Part shown: in pieces, positions 5,388-9,239 of the stretch
Layout of the letters: every line of letters begins with the position of its first letter
Position numbering within the stretch: position 1 is the first letter of the stretch
DNA from: Chloroflexota bacterium
Lineage (GTDB): Bacteria > Chloroflexota > UBA6077 > JACQUR01
Reading direction: 5' to 3'
Assembly: GCA_016210245.1 (NCBI GenBank)
Contig: JACQUR010000160.1
Span: 1 to 9,239, forward strand
DNA: 9,239 bases
Translations under genes and position numbers: made by a program
Notes under the pieces: model-generated
What the model saw: only the letters and a program-made list of their open reading frames with translations
The model's database searches: none
What the model was told of the DNA's origin: nothing

Positions 5388-6248
5388 ATGCCACAGCAAC
5401 ACCGCGGCCTGGGGCGAGGCCTGGGAGCGCTCATTCCGCGCGGCCAGGGGGGCATGGCCGAGGTCGATGTGGGCCGCATCCAGCCCAACCCCGACCAACC
5501 CCGCCTGGCGCTGGACGCGGCCGCGCTGGGCGAACTGGCCGACTCCATTCGCCAGCACGGCGTGCTCCAGCCCCTGATCGTCGCCCAGGCCGAGGAGGGC
5601 TACGTGCTGGTGGCCGGAGAGCGCCGCTGGCGGGCGGCGCAACTGGCTGGGCTGCGCACTGTGCCCGTGCTGGTGCGCGAGGCCACCTCCCGGCAGCGGC
5701 TGGAGCTGGCGCTGGTGGAGAACCTGCAGCGGGAGGACCTGAGCCCGCTCGAGCAGGCTACGGCCTACCGCCACCTCCTGGACGAGCATGCCCTCAGCCA
5801 GGAGGCGCTGGCGGAGCGGGTGGGCAAGAGCCGGGTGGCCATCTCCAATACCCTGCGCCTGCTCGCCCTACCCCTGGAGGCCAGGGAGGCGCTGGCCCAG
5901 GGGCGGATCAGCGAGGGCCACGCGCGGGCGCTCCTGGGCTGCCCCGACCACGCCCGCCTGCTGCACGCGCTCTCGGCCGTGCTCGAGCAGGGCCTGAGCG
6001 TCCGCCAGGCGGAGGAACTGGTCCGCCGCCTGGCCGAGCCCCCCGAGCCGAACGACCACTCGGAAGCGCCGCCCCGCCAGCGCCCGGTGCGCGACGTCCA
6101 GGCCCTGGCGATCGAGGAGCAGCTCCAGCACGCCCTCGGCACCCGCGTCCAGCTCTTCCGCAGCCGCCGCGGCGGCAAGCTGGTGATCTACTTCTACGAC
6201 GACGAGCAGTTGGACGGACTGTGCCAGGCCATGGGGATCGACACGTAG
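5388..6248 (+). CDS. parB: Chromosome-partitioning protein ParB/Spo0J
   Basis: ParB binds parS sites near the origin, spreads as a CTP-dependent clamp and stimulates ParA. The 286-residue product has the conserved N-terminal ParA-interacting segment (RGLGRGLGALIP, residues 6-17), a ParB/Srx CTPase domain with IQPNPDQPR (31-39) and the arginine patch GERRWRAAQLAGL (77-89), ENLQREDLSPLEQA (111-124), and a helix-turn-helix around 136-158 (LSQEALAERVGKSRVAISNTLRLL). A basic linker (about 215-235) is followed by a C-terminal dimerisation domain. ATG at 5388 is required to keep the conserved N-terminus, yet the bases before it belong to the heptamer array and contain no Shine-Dalgarno. Translation may be inefficient, leaderless or otherwise unusual. 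No sequence close to the consensus parS palindrome was seen in the window. Confidence 0.96.
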   Translation: MPQQHRGLGRGLGALIPRGQGGMAEVDVGRIQPNPDQPRLALDAAALGELADSIRQHGVLQPLIVAQAEEGYVLVAGERRWRAAQLAGLRTVPVLVREATSRQRLELALVENLQREDLSPLEQATAYRHLLDEHALSQEALAERVGKSRVAISNTLRLLALPLEAREALAQGRISEGHARALLGCPDHARLLHALSAVLEQGLSVRQAEELVRRLAEPPEPNDHSEAPPRQRPVRDVQALAIEEQLQHALGTRVQLFRSRRGGKLVIYFYDDEQLDGLCQAMGIDT

Positions 6249-6290
6249 GGGGCGAGCCATCGCTACAGACCCCCACCGATGTTAGACGGA

Positions 6291-6352
6291 GTGCAGATTT
6301 GAGAGTGCAGAGTGCAGATTGCAATCTGCACTCTGCATTCTCAAATCTGCAC
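6291..6352. repeat. 62-bp near-perfect palindrome made of heptamers
   Basis: Bases 6291-6321 and 6322-6352 are inverted copies of each other with one mismatch (6305), which would be a G-U pair in RNA. The palindrome is built from 7-bp units (GTGCAGA and variants such as TTTGAGA, and CTGCACT in the other half) in continuous register. It lies in the 129-base gap between convergent parB and the PIN-toxin gene, so it may act as a bidirectional terminator. There is no clear U-tract on either side, and it may simply be a member of a repeat family. Confidence 0.9.
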
Positions 6353-6377
6353 CGCCTCTTAGATCTTTGTACAGCGT

Positions 6378-6815
6378 TCAGGAATCGGATGGCTGGCGTG
6401 CATCCAGGGACTGTCTGGGAATGAGCATGGTCTTCAGTCCTGGGACGCGCTCGAAGTCCGCGTCGCTGGTGACCACTGTCAAGCCACGTTCCAGCGCGGT
6501 GGCAGCGACCAGGGTGTCGATATCGCCAATCAACCCCGACCGCCGCTGCCGCAGCGCCCGACGAATGGCGGCGTAGCGCTCCATGATCGGGTACGTCAGG
6601 AAGTAGGCTGGGACTTCCCGCAGCAGCTCCCGCAACTGATTCCGGTGGCGTGGGAAGTCTGGTCGGTGCTCGAGGTGCTCGATGAGCTCCCCGTACACCA
6701 GAACGCTGGTCGCCACCTCTCGCTGGCGGAGCCACGGGGCGACCAACTCCAGCGCTGCCGGGCGACCGTGGAAGTAGGCAGCCAGAGGTGTGGTGTCCAG
6801 CAGATAGCGGCGCAC
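6378..6815 (-). CDS. vapC: PIN-domain ribonuclease toxin (VapC-like)
   Basis: A 145-residue PIN-domain protein, the toxin type of VapBC-like modules, which cleave RNA with a metal-dependent acidic active site. The expected acidic residues are present: D7 (YLLDTTPLAAY), E43 (VYGELIEHLE), D98/D100 (GLIGDIDTLVAATAL) and D118/D120 (VVTSDADFERVPGL). All catalytic positions look intact, so this is not an obvious decayed toxin. The start is GTG at 6815, only 3 bases after the antitoxin stop (6821-6819), with no clear ribosome-binding site. Translation is probably coupled to the antitoxin, as is common in such modules. It converges with parB across the palindrome at 6291-6352. The VapC name denotes the family; the RNA target cannot be predicted. 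Confidence 0.9.
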   Translation of the reverse strand: MRRYLLDTTPLAAYFHGRPAALELVAPWLRQREVATSVLVYGELIEHLEHRPDFPRHRNQLRELLREVPAYFLTYPIMERYAAIRRALRQRRSGLIGDIDTLVAATALERGLTVVTSDADFERVPGLKTMLIPRQSLDARQPSDS

Positions 6816-6818
6816 GGA

Positions 6819-7100
6819 TCAGTCCGCAAGGTCGGTGAGCTCGATCGGCGGTGTAGGCCGGCTCTCGTGCCGAATCCGATCGAGCTCGTCCGCGGCCTCG
6901 GCCCAATCCATGTCCTTCCAGGCGCCCGCCAGGCTCAGTGTCCGTTGAATCCCGCTCCGATCTAACGCCGCATCTGCCTGCTGCTCGTCAGTGAAATACT
7001 GGACGCTTTCGTGATCGTCCTCTTGAATGAGGATGCCGATCAGGGGCTGATCTTCATCAACCGTGAAGCTCCGCCCGGCACCTGTTCGTGCTTCTGGCAT
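6819..7100 (-). CDS. Putative antitoxin of the PIN-toxin pair (internal start in a longer frame)
   Basis: A 93-residue acidic protein directly upstream of the PIN toxin. Its C-terminus (LAGAWKDMDWAEAADELDRIRHESRPTPPIEL) resembles the C-terminal toxin-binding segments I recall from small antitoxins paired with PIN toxins. No AbrB, ribbon-helix-helix or Phd fold is recognised at the N-terminus. The start is ATG at 7100, supported by GAGGAGGTG (7114-7106), a perfect match to the anti-Shine-Dalgarno with 5 bases of spacing. The same frame is open upstream without a stop into the RfaE2-like nucleotidyltransferase, so the antitoxin could be made alone from this start, as the C-terminal part of a fusion, or both. 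The strong internal initiation site argues that the free antitoxin is the main product. Confidence 0.72.
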   Translation of the reverse strand: MPEARTGAGRSFTVDEDQPLIGILIQEDDHESVQYFTDEQQADAALDRSGIQRTLSLAGAWKDMDWAEAADELDRIRHESRPTPPIELTDLAD

Positions 7101-7640
7101 GCCAGCACCTCCTCGCAGCGAGATCTTCGCCGGCCCGCAAGATTCTGGCCGCACCGCGACCTGTCTGGCTATGGTCAGTACTAACTGGCTGGTCGACCGA
7201 CCTTCCACGAACGGCAGGATCTCCACCCGGCCGCCATACCCATGCACCACGGCCGCCTCGGGCAGGTCGGCCTCCTGGTAGTCGCCGCCCTTCACATACA
7301 CCTCGGGGCGCAGCGCGGCCACCAGCGCCTCTGCGGTCGGCTCGGCGAACAGGACCACGTAGCCCACGCACGCCAGCGCCGCCAGCACCTCGGCCCGCTC
7401 GTCCTGAGGGGTGATCGGGCGGCCGGGCCCTTTCAAGCGCCGGACCGACTCGTCCGTGTTGACGCCCACCACCAGCAGGTCGCCCAGGGCGCGGGCCTGC
7501 TGCAGGTAGCGCACGTGGCCTACATGGAGCAGGTCGAAGCACCCGTTGGTCAGCACCACCTGCGCCCCGGCCGCGCGGGAACGGGCCAGGGTTGCCAGCA
7601 GACGGGAGAGATCGAGGACTTTCTCACGCACCTCATGCAC
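6819..7640 (-). CDS. rfaE2: RfaE2-type nucleotidyltransferase, fused in frame to the antitoxin
   Basis: The first part is a cytidylyltransferase-fold enzyme of the RfaE domain II (HldE C-terminal) type, which in lipopolysaccharide or S-layer glycan pathways adenylates heptose 1-phosphate. Motifs, counted from the GTG at 7640: VVLTNGCFDLLHVGHVRYLQQAR (about 28-50) with the HxGH nucleotide-binding motif, GDLLVVGVNTDESVRRLKGPGRPI (53-76), VYVKGGDYQEADLPEA (114-129) and the GRSTS motif (147-151). Family members normally stop shortly after that last motif; here the frame continues without a stop through the antitoxin to 6819, giving 273 residues. The start is uncertain: GTG at 7640 lies 31 bases after the nitrilase stop, GTG at 7631 is possible, and ATG at 7718 would overlap the nitrilase. 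No RfaE1 kinase domain or other heptose genes are visible, so the exact substrate is inferred from family only. Confidence 0.82.
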   Translation of the reverse strand: MHEVREKVLDLSRLLATLARSRAAGAQVVLTNGCFDLLHVGHVRYLQQARALGDLLVVGVNTDESVRRLKGPGRPITPQDERAEVLAALACVGYVVLFAEPTAEALVAALRPEVYVKGGDYQEADLPEAAVVHGYGGRVEILPFVEGRSTSQLVLTIARQVAVRPESCGPAKISLRGGAGMPEARTGAGRSFTVDEDQPLIGILIQEDDHESVQYFTDEQQADAALDRSGIQRTLSLAGAWKDMDWAEAADELDRIRHESRPTPPIELTDLAD

Positions 7641-7671
7641 AGTATATCCGCATGAGGGGAGCGCTGGCGCG

Positions 7672-8766
7672 CTACGCCTCAACCTGAAGCTCGGGCTTCG
7701 AGACCTGCAGAGTCCCATCGCCCTCGGGCGCCGGCTCGCCTGGCGCTTCGACGTGGGACGCTGGAGTCTGGACTTTGGGCTTCGGGCTCTCGAGCGGCGC
7801 GCCGTGGCGCTCGAAGAGCGCGGGCGTGGCGGCGTTCAACGAGAGGGTGAAGATGTCTGGGCGGTTGTAGTGGCCGGCGAAGTCGTGTCCAAGCTTGGCA
7901 AAGACGAGGTCGTTGAGATCGACGTCGGCGTAGAGGATCGCTTCGCCCGGGGGCTGCGGGCCGGCCAGCACTCTGGTCTTCCCGCTCACGATCATGCTCC
8001 CGCCAGCCCCCGTATTCGCCTCGAGGAATGCCCGGTCCTCCTCGGTGCTGGGCAGCACCCGCCGCAGCTCGTCGTCGATCGCGCCCACGGCGGCGATGAC
8101 CACGCAGCCGGCCGAGTAGGAGAGGAAGCGGCCCATCGCGTCGACGATGTCGCACATCCGATGAGTTACCCGGGAGAAGTGGGGCGGCCAACTGGCCACG
8201 ATGATCCGCGCGCCCATGCTGGCCAGGGTGAAGATAGCCAGCGGGTTCGCGTTCTCCCCGCAGATCAGGCCTCCGATCGGCCCGAACTCGGTGTCGAACG
8301 TGCGCATCGAGTCGCCCTGGCCCCCGGTGTGGACCATCCGCTCGCCGAAGGTGGGCACCAGCTTGCGGTGTGTGCCCAGCACGCGCCCGTGGCGGTCGAT
8401 GAAGAGCTGGCTGTTGTACATGGTGCCGAGCGAGCCGCGCTTGCGCTCGCACAGCCCGATCACCACGTAGGCGTCGGCTGCGCGCGCCGCGGCGCACAGC
8501 GCCGCCACGCCGGAGCTGGGCACCTCGACCGAGTTGCACGCGAGCTGGACCGCCAGGCGCACGCTGGTGCTGCTGGTGGCCGGGTGGAAGTGGTACCAGA
8601 GCGGATGGCCAGGGATGAAGCTCTCGGGAAAGCCGATGACGCGCGCGCCCTGCGCGCCGGCCTCGCGGATCAGGCGGCACGCCTTCTCGATGCTCGCCTC
8701 TCGATCCAGAAAGACCGAGGCCGCCTGCACGGCCGCCACTCTCAACGTCGGATACACGTCGCCCAC
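7672..8766 (-). CDS. Nitrilase-branch carbon-nitrogen hydrolase
   Basis: A 364-residue member of the nitrilase superfamily, nitrilase branch, hydrolysing nitriles (or related C-N bonds) to acids through a thioimidate enzyme. The catalytic triad is intact: E48 in FPESFIPGHP, K135 in HRKLVPTFGERMVH (with the extra conserved E142) and C169 in GLICGENANPLA. The C-terminal family block GHYNRPDIFTLSLN is at about 298-311. GTG at 8766 is chosen over longer starts because GGAGGTGATCC, an 11-base match to the 16S rRNA tail, lies just before it and the conserved core begins at residue 8. The frame is open upstream only by chance, through repeats. The last 45 or so residues (Pro/Glu/Lys-rich) are not conserved and are partly encoded by heptamer repeats. 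It is the first gene of the - strand block. The natural substrate is unknown. Confidence 0.92.
   Translation of the reverse strand: MGDVYPTLRVAAVQAASVFLDREASIEKACRLIREAGAQGARVIGFPESFIPGHPLWYHFHPATSSTSVRLAVQLACNSVEVPSSGVAALCAAARAADAYVVIGLCERKRGSLGTMYNSQLFIDRHGRVLGTHRKLVPTFGERMVHTGGQGDSMRTFDTEFGPIGGLICGENANPLAIFTLASMGARIIVASWPPHFSRVTHRMCDIVDAMGRFLSYSAGCVVIAAVGAIDDELRRVLPSTEEDRAFLEANTGAGGSMIVSGKTRVLAGPQPPGEAILYADVDLNDLVFAKLGHDFAGHYNRPDIFTLSLNAATPALFERHGAPLESPKPKVQTPASHVEAPGEPAPEGDGTLQVSKPELQVEA
7756..7790. repeat. Heptamer array inside the nitrilase 3' coding end
   Basis: On the + strand five consecutive 7-bp units (GGACGCT, GGAGTCT, GGACTTT, GGGCTTC, GGGCTCT; consensus near GGRCTYT) run from 7756 to 7790. 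They encode part of the non-conserved, proline-rich C-terminal tail of the nitrilase. Because 7 is not a multiple of 3, successive units are read in different frames. That suggests a former intergenic repeat taken into the coding region rather than a protein repeat. Confidence 0.6.
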
Positions 8767-8805
8767 AGGATCACCTCCCCGTCGCGCTGCGCGGTGTTGT
8801 GTAGC

Positions 8806-8836
8806 ATTGTAGCGCCAGTCGGCAGTCGGCAGTCGA
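8806..8836 (-). promoter_or_regulatory. Possible promoter of the nitrilase block
   Basis: On the - strand, TACAAT (8811-8806; 5 of 6 to the -10 consensus) lies 40 bases before the nitrilase GTG. The best -35 match is TCGACT (8836-8831), 4 of 6 with a long 19-bp spacer, and it is supplied by the adjacent heptamer array. The position is plausible but the -35 support is weak. Confidence 0.3.
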
Positions 8837-8867
8837 GAGTCGAGAGTCGACAGTTCACAGTCGACAG
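8819..8867. repeat. Heptamer array upstream of the nitrilase gene
   Basis: Seven units in exact 7-bp register (TCGGCAG twice, TCGAGAG twice, TCGACAG, TTCACAG, TCGACAG). It is the same family as the arrays flanking the S23 gene, about 3.4 kb away. It adjoins the likely promoter of the - strand nitrilase operon. Confidence 0.92.
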
Positions 8868-8912
8868 GGCAAGAGGGGACTGTGAACCATGCCTTAAGGG
8901 GGAACTCCTGCT

Positions 8913-9026
8913 CGCTGGGGCTGGGGCTGCCGCCCTGAAGGGCGGGCCTAACGCCCAGGTCCGCTGGGGCTGGGGCTGCCGCCCTGAAGGGCGGGCCTAA
9001 CGCCCAGGTCCGCCCTTCAGGGCGGC
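8913..9026. repeat. Perfect 49-bp tandem duplication plus an inverted partial copy
   Basis: 8913-8961 is repeated exactly at 8962-9010. Each unit contains a tight inverted core (CGCCCT then GA then AGGGCG). A third, inverted partial copy follows at 9011-9026 (16 bp exact complement of 8929-8944 and 8978-8993), allowing a 17-bp stem between 8977-8993 and 9011-9027. No coding potential was recognised and no U-tract follows, so a terminator role is not supported. Confidence 0.93.
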
Positions 9027-9033
9027 AACTTCC

Positions 9034-9075
9034 CCCGACTGCCTCCTGCCTTCTGCCTCCTGCCGACTCTTGACT
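9034..9075. repeat. Heptamer array of a different sequence (GCCTCCT type)
   Basis: Six units in exact 7-bp register (CCCGACT, GCCTCCT, GCCTTCT, GCCTCCT, GCCGACT, CTTGACT). The end units drift toward the GACT core of the other arrays. Confidence 0.75.
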
Positions 9076-9157
9076 CGGCACCCGCCCTGGGGTGTGACCA
9101 GTTGTTGTGTTGGCTACGGAGCCGCAGGGGGCGGCGGCCCGGTCGCCCCGGTCCGTA

Positions 9158-9197
9158 GGGGCAGACGGCCGTGTCTGCCCGCCGCCCCGAGGGCGGC
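9158..9197. repeat. Two adjacent REP-like hairpins
   Basis: GGGCAGAC (9159-9166) pairs with GTCTGCCC (9173-9180). Immediately after, GCCGCCC (9181-9187) pairs with GGGCGGC (9191-9197) around a 3-base loop. No T-run follows. They resemble short palindromic intergenic repeats that I recall from other GC-rich genomes. Confidence 0.6.
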
Positions 9198-9239
9198 CGA
9201 GGGGGCGCGGGCTGGGAGGGCGTTCCTGCCCCGGTGCGC

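Larger units (their letters stand above)
8868..9239. other. Gene-free repeat-rich stretch at the window end
   Basis: No coding sequence, tRNA or rRNA was recognised. Apart from the 49-bp tandem, the heptamer array and the hairpins listed separately, 9076-9157 and 9198-9239 are GC-rich sequence with no feature I can support. Confidence 0.6.

Noticed and set aside
7506..7520. A CACGTG core that might belong to a parS site
   Set aside because: The flanks do not match the parS palindrome, and it lies in the coding HVGHVR motif of the nucleotidyltransferase.
7546..9000. A 484-codon + strand open frame antisense to the nitrilase and nucleotidyltransferase
   Set aside because: Its product is low-complexity with no family motif, while the opposite strand encodes intact catalytic motifs; it is a GC-rich shadow.
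8767..9081. N-terminal extension of the nitrilase by 105 codons
   Set aside because: The extension is encoded by heptamer and 49-bp repeats, while an 11-base 16S-complementary Shine-Dalgarno marks GTG 8766.

Overview
The window is GC-rich bacterial DNA. Its core is the gene cluster usually found beside a chromosomal replication origin: rpmH-rnpA-yidD-yidC-jag, then a PfkB-family kinase, then parA and parB, all on the + strand. The gene order, dense packing, many GTG/TTG starts, abundant short intergenic repeats and neighbouring families (four-helix-bundle S23-like protein, PIN toxin, RfaE2-like nucleotidyltransferase, nitrilase) suggest a Chloroflexota-like organism. That assignment is an inference without any marker search. 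dnaA is not next to rpmH here; a cyclase-family hydrolase is, so the cluster is rearranged on that side.

Region by region. 25-789 holds the cyclase-family metal hydrolase. A near-consensus promoter (816-845) drives rpmH (873) and probably the whole overlapping run to parA (ends 4782): ribosomal protein L34, the RNase P protein, two membrane-insertion factors, a KH/R3H RNA-binding protein, a sugar-kinase homologue and the ParA ATPase. parA and parB are separated by about 600 bases carrying a four-helix-bundle (S23/IVP) gene set between inverted arrays of 7-bp repeats. ParB (5388-6248) converges on a - strand block, with a 62-bp near-perfect palindrome between them.

The - strand block reads nitrilase (8766 to 7672), an RfaE2-type nucleotidyltransferase (from about 7640), an antitoxin (7100 to 6819) and a PIN toxin (6815 to 6378). 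The nucleotidyltransferase frame has no stop before the antitoxin, so the two are fused in frame. The antitoxin nevertheless has its own very strong Shine-Dalgarno and ATG. From 8767 to the end I see no gene except the nitrilase leader. That stretch holds heptamer arrays, a perfect 49-bp tandem duplication and REP-like hairpins.

The most unusual signal is the repeat landscape. At least six arrays keep an exact 7-bp period but use four or more different heptamer sequences. They lie at gene edges: at the parA stop, against the parB start codon, inside the coding 3' end of the nitrilase and in the nitrilase promoter region. The S23 gene enclosed by inverted arrays resembles the architecture of 23S rRNA intervening sequences, but here it sits inside a parAB operon.
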